From the NCBI GenBank assembly GCA_010031985.1, contig RGYP01000109.1, positions 1-6,260 of the forward strand: 6,260 nucleotides of DNA. The letters run 5' to 3'. The notes below the pieces were generated by a model that had not been told where the DNA came from, did no database searches, and saw nothing but the letters and a program-made list of their open reading frames with translations. Position numbers and translations under genes: made by a program. Shown here piece after piece: positions 1 through 6,260 of this stretch. Position 1 is the first letter of the stretch. The number at the start of each line of letters is the position of its first letter. The DNA is from Gammaproteobacteria bacterium. GTDB taxonomy: Bacteria > Pseudomonadota > Gammaproteobacteria > Steroidobacterales > Steroidobacteraceae.

Positions 1-1
1 G

Positions 2-799
2 CGGGGAGTCGGGGTCGTACTCGGCGCCTATGGTCTGGCACTGCTCGCGGGCGCCTTGCTCGGTGGCAAGGACCCGTTGTCACCGATCCCGCAATTCGCC
101 AAGGAGAACAAGCAGCTCGAGTTTCGGCTGATCAAGACGGTCGATGATCTCGATCGCGAGATCGCGGCGGCCGCCGCAGCAGGCCGCCCTGCGATGCTCG
201 ATTTCTATGCCGACTGGTGCGTCTCTTGCAAAGAAATGGAGCGTTACACCTTTACGGATGCCGAGGTGCAACGCGTACTTGCCAACGCCGTACTGCTCAA
301 AGCCGACGTCACGGCGAACGACGAAGCCGATCAAGCCCTGCTGCGGCGCTTCGAAATCTTTGGCCCACCGACCATCGCCTTGTGGCAGCGCCGAATCGAC
401 GCCCGCGAAGGTCATCCCGGAGCTGCTGCCGGACTTCACGCTCGCCACGCTCGAAGGTCCGCCGCGCGCGCTGTCGAGCTTCGATCATCCTTCGCTGATC
501 GTGAACTTTTGGGCGACCTGGTGCGCCCCTTGCCGACGCGAGATCCCGCTGCTGCGCCAGCTGCGCACCGAGCGTGGCGCACGCGGTGTCGAGGTCGTGG
601 GCGTCGCCGTCGACTTCCGCGAAGACGTGCTCAAGTACGCGAGGGACATCGGCCTCGATTACCCACTGCTCATCGGCGAGGAAGACGGCGTCGCGGCAGC
701 AGACCTTTTCGGCGTCAGCACTGCCTTCCCGTTCACCATCTTCGCCGATGCCCAGCGTCGAATCGTTGCCGTCAAAATCGGCGAACTTCACGCCGATGA
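2..799 (+). CDS. dsbD: DsbD C-terminal part (thiol:disulfide interchange protein), 5' end off the window, tail out of frame
   Basis: DsbD passes electrons from cytoplasmic thioredoxin across the inner membrane to periplasmic partners such as DsbC and cytochrome c maturation proteins. The frame is open from base 2. It begins inside a hydrophobic Gly/Ala/Leu-rich segment, fitting the last transmembrane helix, followed by GGKDPLSPIP, a typical DsbD linker. The periplasmic gamma domain follows, with DFYADWCVSCKEME; the CXXC cysteines lie at 218-229. It continues to FGPPTIALW at 359-385, where PPT holds the cis-proline. Recognisable DsbD stops there. The family normally goes on about 30 residues (last strand and helix), but here the frame continues to a stop at 797-799 as an Arg-rich stretch that is the shadow of the tlpA frame. 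The alpha domain and most of the beta domain lie left of the window. The identification is secure. Whether the gene is truly truncated or the assembly is wrong cannot be told from this sequence. Confidence 0.85.
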   Translation, partial: RGVGVVLGAYGLALLAGALLGGKDPLSPIPQFAKENKQLEFRLIKTVDDLDREIAAAAAAGRPAMLDFYADWCVSCKEMERYTFTDAEVQRVLANAVLLKADVTANDEADQALLRRFEIFGPPTIALWQRRIDAREGHPGAAAGLHARHARRSAARAVELRSSFADRELLGDLVRPLPTRDPAAAPAAHRAWRTRCRGRGRRRRLPRRRAQVREGHRPRLPTAHRRGRRRRGSRPFRRQHCLPVHHLRRCPASNRCRQNRRTSRR

Positions 800-929
800 A
801 GCGGCCTTCATCCTCGATCATGTCGAGAAGTTGAATTCCGGGCAGCTGACCATCGAGGCCGCGAGACCCCTCATCCGCGACGAGATCAAGCGGCTCGACG
901 CCCTACGCTCGGCTGGCGAAAAGTCCTGA
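387..929 (+). pseudogene. TlpA/ResA-family thioredoxin-like protein lacking its start and signal peptide
   Basis: This is a TlpA-like periplasmic thiol:disulfide oxidoreductase, a family that receives electrons from DsbD-type proteins and reduces exported proteins or apocytochromes. The recognisable part begins near base 387 as SAESTPAKVIPELLPDFTL, which resembles a mature N-terminus just after signal peptide cleavage. It then shows VNFWATWCAPCRREIPLL with CXXC at 522-533, VVGVAVD, a FPFT segment with the cis-proline at 729, and a C-terminal helical extension ending in a TGA at 927-929. About 180 residues remain. No signal peptide or plausible start codon with a ribosome site precedes it in this frame; upstream ATGs in the frame (such as 144) lie inside dsbD and encode only shadow sequence. 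The frame is shifted +1 relative to dsbD at about 386-395, so no native product is expected. It is called broken on that ground; an assembly error would restore it. The family call is firm, the exact orthologue is not. Confidence 0.7.
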
Positions 930-943
930 TTTTTCATAAACCT

Positions 944-958
944 GTGCCGATCCGGCGC
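944..958 (+). other. Small hairpin after the tlpA-like gene
   Basis: GTGCCG at 944-949 can pair with CGGCGC at 953-958 (one G-U pair) around a three-base loop, 14 bases after the tlpA stop. No T-run follows directly, so it is not a canonical intrinsic terminator. It may protect a 3' end or be chance in GC-rich DNA. Confidence 0.22.
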
Positions 959-997
959 GAATATCACCCATTTCGTTGTAAATAAGGTACAGTTTTC

Positions 998-1022
998 GGC
1001 CCTTTGGCCCTTCAGGGAGGGC
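998..1022 (+). promoter_or_regulatory. Tandem GGCCCTT repeat able to pair with the accB ribosome binding site
   Basis: Two adjacent eight-base copies, GGCCCTTT at 998-1005 and GGCCCTTC at 1006-1013, sit directly before the Shine-Dalgarno stretch AGGGAGGG at 1014-1021. GCCCT at 1007-1011 is exactly complementary to AGGGC at 1018-1022 (loop of six), and the first copy, GCCCT at 999-1003, could pair with the same bases. Pairing would cover GGAGG at 1016-1020, four bases before the ATG. The bases are seen directly. A regulatory role is inference, and a five-pair stem could be chance. Confidence 0.3.
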
Positions 1023-1024
1023 TC

Positions 1025-1486
1025 ATGGATATTCGCAAGGTCAAAAAACTCATCGAGCTCCTCGAAGAGTCGGGAATCGCCGAACTCGAGATCAAAGAAG
1101 GTGAGGAGTCGGTGCGCATCAGCCGCATGGCGAGCGGCGCAACCGCCACGCAGACCGTATACGCCGCGCCACCGATGCCCCCCGCAGTCGCTGCAGCCGT
1201 CGCTTCAACGCCGACCGGAGGCCCCGCGTCGGCCGCCCCGCCGCCGTCCGTCGATCATCTCGTGCAGGCGCCGATGGTCGGCACCTACTATTCGGCACCG
1301 GCGCCGGGTGCGAAAGCCTTCGTGCAAATCGGTGACGAAGTGAAGGTCGGTCAGGTGCTCTGCATCATCGAAGCGATGAAGATGATGAACCAGATAGAGA
1401 GCGATCGCGCCGGCAAGATCACTTCGGTTCTCGTGCAGAACGGCGATCCGGTCGAGTTCGGCCAACCGCTGTTCGCGATCCAGTGA
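1025..1486 (+). CDS. accB: Biotin carboxyl carrier protein of acetyl-CoA carboxylase (AccB/BCCP)
   Basis: AccB carries biotin on a lysine, is carboxylated by AccC and delivers the carboxyl group to the AccA/AccD carboxyltransferase, making malonyl-CoA for fatty acid synthesis in the cytoplasm. The product is 153 residues, close to the E. coli length. Residues 1-34 (MDIRKVKKLIELLEESGIAE and onward) form the conserved N-terminal region. Residues 37-75 are an Ala/Pro-rich flexible linker. Residues 79-153 form the biotinyl domain with EAMKMMNQIES; the biotinylated lysine is K119. The thumb loop between strands (about 91-99, APAPGAKAF), typical of acetyl-CoA carboxylase BCCP, is present. The ATG at 1025 is chosen over an in-frame TTG at 1004 because it starts the conserved sequence and has GGAGG at 1016-1020. 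accC follows after 40 bases. The usual aroQ neighbour upstream is absent. Confidence 0.97.
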   Translation: MDIRKVKKLIELLEESGIAELEIKEGEESVRISRMASGATATQTVYAAPPMPPAVAAAVASTPTGGPASAAPPPSVDHLVQAPMVGTYYSAPAPGAKAFVQIGDEVKVGQVLCIIEAMKMMNQIESDRAGKITSVLVQNGDPVEFGQPLFAIQ

Positions 1487-1502
1487 GCGCCCGCAGCGGC
1501 GC
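1487..1502 (+). other. GC-rich inverted repeat in the accB-accC gap
   Basis: GCGCC at 1487-1491, immediately after the accB stop, is the exact complement of GGCGC at 1498-1502, with a six-base loop. There is no T-run, so it is not a terminator by itself. It could stabilise the 3' end of accB RNA or lower accC expression relative to accB. The pairing is seen; the role is inferred, and short GC stems arise readily by chance in such DNA. Confidence 0.25.
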
Positions 1503-1526
1503 CGGCGTGCATAGCGTGACCCACGC

Positions 1527-2870
1527 ATGATCGACAAGGTCATCATCGCCAATCGCGGCGAGATCGCGTTGCGTGTGCTGCGCGCGTGTCGGGAACTCGG
1601 CATCAAGACGGTGGCCGTGCACTCGACGGCCGATGCCAACCTCAAGCACGTGCTGCTCGCCGACGAGTCGGTGTGCATCGGCCCACCGGCCTCGGGCAAA
1701 AGTTATCTCAACATGCCGTCGATCATCGCTGCGGCAGAGCTCACCGACGCCGCGGCAATCCACCCGGGATACGGCTTTCTCTCGGAGAACGCCGACTTCG
1801 CCGAACGCGTGGAACAAAGTGGTTTCGTCTTCATAGGCCCGAAGGCCGAAACCATCCGCATGATGGGCGACAAGGTGTCGGCCATCAAAGTCATGAAGCA
1901 GCACGGCGTGCCCTGCGTGCCGGGCTCCGGCGAACCGCTCGGAGCAGACGCCGACGAAAATCTGCGCATCGCCAAAGAAATCGGCTATCCGGTGATCATC
2001 AAGGCCTCGGGCGGCGGCGGCGGTCGCGGCATGCGCGTGGTGCACAACCCGGCTTCCCTCATCCACTCCATCAACGTGACCCGCTCCGAGGCGCAGGCCG
2101 CCTTCGGCAACGATCAGGTCTACATGGAGAAATTCCTCGAGAAGCCGCGCCACATCGAATTTCAGGTGCTCGCCGATCATCACGGCAACGTGATCCACCT
2201 CGGTGAGCGCGACTGCTCCATGCAGCGTCGCCATCAAAAGGTGATCGAGGAAGCGCCCGCGCCGGGAATCAGCGCTGCACAACGCCAGAAGATGGGCGAG
2301 CGCGTCGTCGAAGCCTGCCGCGCGGTTGGCTACCGAAGCGCGGGGACACTCGAGTTTCTCTACCAGGATGGCGAGTTCTATTTCATCGAAATGAACACCC
2401 GCATCCAGGTCGAGCATCCGGTCACCGAACTCATCACCGGCATCGATCTCGTCAAGGCGCAACTGATGATCGCCTCCGGCGACAAACTGCCATGGCAACA
2501 ATCGGACATCGTGCTGCGCGGGCACGCCCTCGAGTGCCGTATCAACGCCGAAGATGCCAAGACCTTCATGCCCTCGCCGGGCCCGGTGCGCCTGTGGCAT
2601 GCACCGGGCGGCCCCGGTATCCGCGTCGACAGCCACATGTACTCGGGTTATGCGGTACCGCCGCACTACGATTCTTTGGTCGCCAAGCTGATCTCTTACG
2701 GTGACAACCGCGACACCGCCATCGCCCGCATGCGCAACGCGCTTGCCGAGATGGTGGTCGAGGGCATCAAGACCAATGCAGCGCTGCACCAGGAAATCCT
2801 CGCGCATGCGGCCTTCCAGCAAGGCGGCTTGGACATCCACTACCTCGAGCGTCGGCTCGGCCTGAAGTGA
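1527..2870 (+). CDS. accC: Biotin carboxylase subunit of acetyl-CoA carboxylase (AccC)
   Basis: AccC uses ATP and bicarbonate to carboxylate the biotin on AccB, the first half-reaction of acetyl-CoA carboxylase. The product is 447 residues, the usual length for a stand-alone biotin carboxylase. It opens with MIDKVIIANRGEIALRVLRA, the N-terminal domain with its HPGYGFLSEN signature at 79-88. The ATP-grasp domain follows, with the glycine-rich loop KASGGGGGRGM at 159-169. Residues matching the E. coli active site fall at the same numbers: K116, K159, H209, K238, E276, E288, R292 and R338. EMNTRIQVEHPVTE (288-301) is the family hallmark. Nothing suggests loss of activity. The ATG at 1527 starts the conserved sequence, but no clear Shine-Dalgarno precedes it, so translation may depend partly on accB. 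The stop overlaps the prmA start. Confidence 0.98.
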   Translation: MIDKVIIANRGEIALRVLRACRELGIKTVAVHSTADANLKHVLLADESVCIGPPASGKSYLNMPSIIAAAELTDAAAIHPGYGFLSENADFAERVEQSGFVFIGPKAETIRMMGDKVSAIKVMKQHGVPCVPGSGEPLGADADENLRIAKEIGYPVIIKASGGGGGRGMRVVHNPASLIHSINVTRSEAQAAFGNDQVYMEKFLEKPRHIEFQVLADHHGNVIHLGERDCSMQRRHQKVIEEAPAPGISAAQRQKMGERVVEACRAVGYRSAGTLEFLYQDGEFYFIEMNTRIQVEHPVTELITGIDLVKAQLMIASGDKLPWQQSDIVLRGHALECRINAEDAKTFMPSPGPVRLWHAPGGPGIRVDSHMYSGYAVPPHYDSLVAKLISYGDNRDTAIARMRNALAEMVVEGIKTNAALHQEILAHAAFQQGGLDIHYLERRLGLK

Positions 2871-3820
2871 CGCGCGCCCCGATGCGCGCGGTGAGCCTAG
2901 ACCTCGACGGGCTCGACGCGGATGCAGTCGAGGCCGTTTTTTTCGAGGCTGGTGCGTATTCGGTGGTCCTCACCGACCGGCGTGACGATGCGATCCTCGA
3001 ACCCAAACCCGGCGAGATACGTCTGTGGCCGGCGACGCGACTGCAGGCGATCTTCGCCGATGACGGCGCATCGGAAGACGCACTCGCCGCCATCGCAGGC
3101 GCCATCGGCTGCGGTCGCTCGGCCTTGCACGTCGAAGAAATCGCCGATCGCGCCTGGGAACGCGAGTGGCTGAAGGATTTTCGGCCGATGCGCTTCGGAC
3201 GAAATCTTTGGATCTGCCCCTCGCATGCCAGCGTCGATGAACGCGATGCGATCGTGGTCGCTCTCGATCCGGGTCTGGCATTCGGTACCGGCACCCATCC
3301 GACCACGCGGCTCTGTCTGGAATTTCTCGACGAGCGTCACGCGCGCACCCGAACGGCGAACGACGACCTCGTCCTCGCTGAAAAGCCAGCAGCGACTCGC
3401 GTGGTGGATTACGGCTGCGGCTCGGGCGTTCTGGCCATCGCTGCACTCAAACTTTGGCCGCAGGCCGAGGGCTTGGCGCACGACATCGATCCGCAGGCGC
3501 TCACAGCCACGCACGACAATGCGCTCGCCAACGACGTCGCCGAGCGAATCGAAACGTTTGCCGAGGCCGACGCACTCGCAGCTCGACTGCGGACGCAGGG
3601 CGGTGCCGATCTGGTTTTGGCGAACATTCTGTCGGGACCACTCTGCGAACTTGCACCGATTCTTTGTCAGCTGATGGCCGCGGGCGGTGAGCTCGTGCTG
3701 GCGGGTCTGCTCGATGAGCAGGCCGACGAGGTCATCGCCGCGTACGCGCCGCTGCTCGCGTTGCGACGCTGGCGCTCGCTCGAGGGTTGGAGCTGCCTCG
3801 CGGGTTGCAAGCCCCGATGA
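2867..3820 (+). CDS. prmA: Ribosomal protein L11 methyltransferase (PrmA)
   Basis: PrmA trimethylates lysine and N-terminal amino groups of ribosomal protein L11 using S-adenosylmethionine. The 317-residue reading has a small N-terminal substrate-recognition domain (about 1-80), a linker, and a Rossmann methyltransferase domain. Family marks are WEREWLKDFRPMRFG (97-111), LDPGLAFGTGTHPTTRLCLE (133-152), SAM motif I VVDYGCGSGVLAIAALKLW (179-197), an acidic HDIDPQA (205-211) and the ANILSGPLCELAP segment (252-264). About 15 extra residues lie between FLDERHA and the first SAM strand compared with E. coli PrmA. The GTG at 2867 shares GTGA with the accC stop, suggesting translational coupling. An in-frame ATG at 2882 (312 residues) is also possible; neither has a strong ribosome site, so the start is uncertain. 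The stop overlaps dusB. The product name is firm. Confidence 0.95.
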   Translation: MTRAPMRAVSLDLDGLDADAVEAVFFEAGAYSVVLTDRRDDAILEPKPGEIRLWPATRLQAIFADDGASEDALAAIAGAIGCGRSALHVEEIADRAWEREWLKDFRPMRFGRNLWICPSHASVDERDAIVVALDPGLAFGTGTHPTTRLCLEFLDERHARTRTANDDLVLAEKPAATRVVDYGCGSGVLAIAALKLWPQAEGLAHDIDPQALTATHDNALANDVAERIETFAEADALAARLRTQGGADLVLANILSGPLCELAPILCQLMAAGGELVLAGLLDEQADEVIAAYAPLLALRRWRSLEGWSCLAGCKPR

Positions 3821-4845
3821 CCACCCGAGATCTGCAGGCCGCGGATGGTGCCGGCTTTCGTATCGGACGTTGGCAAATCACCGCGCCAGCGGTGCTCGCA
3901 CCGATGGCGGGCGTGACCGATCGCCCGTTCCGGATTCTGGCGCGTCAGCAAGGTGCAGCGCTTGCCGCCTCGGAGATGATCACCTCCGACACGCGGCTCT
4001 GGAACTCGCGCAAGTCGCGGCAGCGGATGAACCACGAGGGAGAGCCCGAGCCACGCGTGGTGCAGCTCGCCGGTGCCGACCCGGAAGCGCTCGCCGAAGC
4101 TGCGCGCCGCAACGTGGATCTCGGTGCGCAGATCATCGACATCAACATGGGCTGCCCGGCCAAAAAAGTCTGTAACAAACTTTGTGGCTCGGCGCTGTTG
4201 CAGGACGAACCCTTGGTGGCGCGCATCCTGGAAACCGTCGTCACTGCGGTCGCTGCGACCGGCAGCGGCGTACCCGTGACCCTCAAAACCCGCACCGGCT
4301 GGGATCGCGAACATCGCAATGGCGTGCGCGTGGCGCAGATTGCCGAACAGAGCGGGATCGCTGCGCTTGCCATCCATGGTCGCACGCGCGCCGATTTCTA
4401 TGAGGGCGAGGCCGAGTACGACACCATCCGTGCCATTCGCGCAACAGTGCGCATCCCGGTGCTGGCCAACGGCGATATCGACGGTGCGGACAAAGCGCGA
4501 CACGTCTTGAGCTACACGGGCGCGTCGGGCGTCATGGTGGGCCGCGCCTCTCATGGCGCGCCGTGGATTTTCCGTGACATCAATGGCCTGCTGGCGCGCG
4601 GGGTCGTGCCCGCAGCGCTCTCGGCAGCAGAACGCCGTGATATAGTTCTTGCGCATTTGCAGGCCATCTACGCCTTCCACGGCGAAGAGTCCGGGCTGCG
4701 AATTGCACGCAAACATCTTGGCTGGTATGCACGACTGCTCGACAGGACGCCCGACGCGCGCGCCCTGCTGATGGCGGCGTCTTCGACGTCGACCCAGTAC
4801 GCATGTGCCGCGGAATTGTTTGGTGCCTGGGCGGCGGTGCAGTGA
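3817..4845 (+). CDS. dusB: tRNA dihydrouridine synthase B (DusB)
   Basis: DusB is an FMN enzyme that reduces a specific uridine in the tRNA D-loop to dihydrouridine using NADPH. The 342-residue product has a TIM barrel followed by a helical tRNA-binding domain. Visible motifs are APAVLAPMAGVTDRPFR (23-39, FMN binding), DINMGCPAKKV (108-118) with the catalytic cysteine C113, LKTRTGW (156-162), IHGRTR (186-191), ANGDI (217-221) and GVMVGRA (238-244). The C-terminal domain has the family RKHLGWY (298-304). The Dus signature carries two extra cysteines close to the catalytic one, C119 and C123 (VCNKLCGSALL). The start at 3817 shares ATGA with the prmA stop and puts the conserved barrel at the expected place; longer in-frame starts would lie inside prmA. 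Pairing with fis downstream is the classic dusB-fis arrangement of gammaproteobacteria, which supports DusB over DusA or DusC. Confidence 0.96.
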   Translation: MTTRDLQAADGAGFRIGRWQITAPAVLAPMAGVTDRPFRILARQQGAALAASEMITSDTRLWNSRKSRQRMNHEGEPEPRVVQLAGADPEALAEAARRNVDLGAQIIDINMGCPAKKVCNKLCGSALLQDEPLVARILETVVTAVAATGSGVPVTLKTRTGWDREHRNGVRVAQIAEQSGIAALAIHGRTRADFYEGEAEYDTIRAIRATVRIPVLANGDIDGADKARHVLSYTGASGVMVGRASHGAPWIFRDINGLLARGVVPAALSAAERRDIVLAHLQAIYAFHGEESGLRIARKHLGWYARLLDRTPDARALLMAASSTSTQYACAAELFGAWAAVQ

Positions 4846-4859
4846 TCGGTGCGTTGATC

Positions 4860-4865
4860 GAGGTG
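4860..4865 (+). promoter_or_regulatory. Ribosome binding site of fis
   Basis: GAGGTG at 4860-4865 lies six bases before the ATG at 4872. It is one of the few clear Shine-Dalgarno sites in the window and fixes the fis start. It also suggests that fis is initiated on its own rather than by coupling to dusB, which ends 26 bases upstream. Confidence 0.6.
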
Positions 4866-4871
4866 TAGAGC

Positions 4872-5144
4872 ATGTCGGGTGATGGAGCGGGCAACGGCGA
4901 CGGCAAACTGGAACTGCCCTTGCGCGGTCACGCCGAGCGCGCTTTCGAGGAATACCTCAACCACCTCAACGGCCATCAGCCCTCCGGGCTCTATGAGCTC
5001 GTACTGCGCGAAGTCGAAGAACCGTTGTTGCGCGTGGTCCTGCGCCACGCCGAAGGCAATCAGTCCCGCGCCGCCGAAATCCTCGGCATCAATCGCGCCA
5101 CGCTGCGGCGCAAGCTGCGCGAGTTCGGTCTCAATCCGGAGTAA
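4872..5144 (+). CDS. fis: Fis family DNA-binding protein (factor for inversion stimulation)
   Basis: Fis is a dimeric nucleoid protein that bends DNA, activates rRNA promoters in fast growth and serves as cofactor for site-specific inversion. The product is 90 residues (E. coli 98). From LRGHAERAFEEYLNHLNG (17-34) it aligns without gaps with the E. coli core at a constant offset of ten: LYELVLREVEEPLL (40-53) forms the dimer helices, and GNQSRAAEILGINRATLRRK (62-81) is the helix-turn-helix. The DNA-contacting residues are kept or conservatively changed: N63, S65, R66, N74, R75, T77 and R80 correspond to E. coli N73, T75, R76, N84, R85, T87 and K90. The first 16 residues are Gly/Asp-rich and shorter than the E. 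coli beta-hairpin arms that touch invertases, so DNA binding is likely kept while invertase activation is doubtful. It lies between dusB and purH, six bases before purH. Confidence 0.95.
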   Translation: MSGDGAGNGDGKLELPLRGHAERAFEEYLNHLNGHQPSGLYELVLREVEEPLLRVVLRHAEGNQSRAAEILGINRATLRRKLREFGLNPE

Positions 5145-5150
5145 GCACGC

Positions 5151-6260
<1,110 letters not shown>

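Larger units (their letters stand above)
930..1024 (+). promoter_or_regulatory. Leader region of accB: probable promoter area
   Basis: This is the longest gene-free stretch in the window, 95 bases. It contains its only A/T-rich patch (about 971-997), whereas the rest of the window is strongly GC-rich. TACAGT at 988-993 matches four of six bases of a sigma70 -10 box, but no TTGACA-like -35 lies 16-18 bases upstream, so no exact promoter is claimed. The genes downstream are packed without comparable gaps, so a promoter for the accB-purH run would most likely sit here. The placement is inference from composition and layout. Confidence 0.35.

Noticed and set aside
386..395. Programmed ribosomal frameshift fusing DsbD to TlpA
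   Set aside because: No slippery heptamer or following stimulatory structure is evident, and DsbD lacks its last strand and helix at the joint, which suits a deletion better than recoding.
389..799. Arg-rich tail of the dsbD frame as a novel domain
   Set aside because: It is the tlpA coding sequence read in the wrong frame; the conserved protein is in the +1 frame over the same bases.
1004..1024. TTG at 1004 as the accB start
   Set aside because: The ATG at 1025 starts the conserved AccB sequence and has a strong Shine-Dalgarno at proper distance; the seven extra residues would be encoded by the leader repeat.
1402..1410. GCGATCGC palindrome, as in cyanobacterial HIP1
   Set aside because: A single copy inside a conserved accB codon context in GC-rich DNA; the rest of the window is gammaproteobacterial.
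1419..2840. Open reading frame of 473 codons on the minus strand opposite accC
   Set aside because: It mirrors accC and shows low-complexity Val/His/Asp/Ala-rich sequence with no family motif; a shadow frame.
3667..4716. Open reading frame of 349 codons on the minus strand opposite dusB
   Set aside because: It is antisense to a complete, motif-bearing DusB and has no motif of its own.

Overview
This is a GC-rich stretch of bacterial housekeeping chromosome with every gene on the + strand. The order is dsbD (3' part) - tlpA-like - accB - accC - prmA - dusB - fis - purH (5' part). The accBC-prmA-dusB-fis-purH order, with dsbD/tlpA just upstream, and a true Fis protein point to a gammaproteobacterium. 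High GC and the dsbD-tlpA pairing suggest a Xanthomonadales/Nevskiales/Steroidobacter-like lineage rather than an enteric; the lineage is inferred from gene order and codon bias only.

Layout. Bases 2-929 hold two thioredoxin-fold proteins of envelope redox metabolism. The first is the end of DsbD: its last membrane helix and the gamma domain with a WCVSC motif. It runs out of frame into a TlpA-like protein with a WCAPC motif that lacks its own start and signal peptide. This looks like an out-of-frame deletion of roughly 150-200 bases, either real or an assembly error. Bases 930-1024 are the only sizeable gap, with a small hairpin, an A/T-rich patch and a Shine-Dalgarno site that could be masked by an upstream tandem repeat. 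Bases 1025-2870 encode the biotin carrier protein and biotin carboxylase of acetyl-CoA carboxylase. prmA (ribosomal protein L11 methyltransferase) overlaps accC by four bases, and dusB (tRNA dihydrouridine synthase) overlaps prmA by four bases. fis follows 26 bases later and purH six bases after fis; purH runs off the right edge.

How they work together. AccB and AccC are two parts of one enzyme that starts fatty acid synthesis. PrmA and DusB modify the translation machinery, Fis is a growth-phase DNA-bending regulator, and PurH makes IMP for nucleotide supply. The tight packing from 1025 to the end, with overlaps and no terminator visible, suggests one growth-linked transcript, probably started in the 930-1024 gap.

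No mobile element, CRISPR array, RNA gene or unknown defence-type system is visible. The items worth a second look are the broken dsbD/tlpA junction, the accB leader, a hairpin between accB and accC, an insertion in PrmA and an unusual N-terminal arm on Fis.
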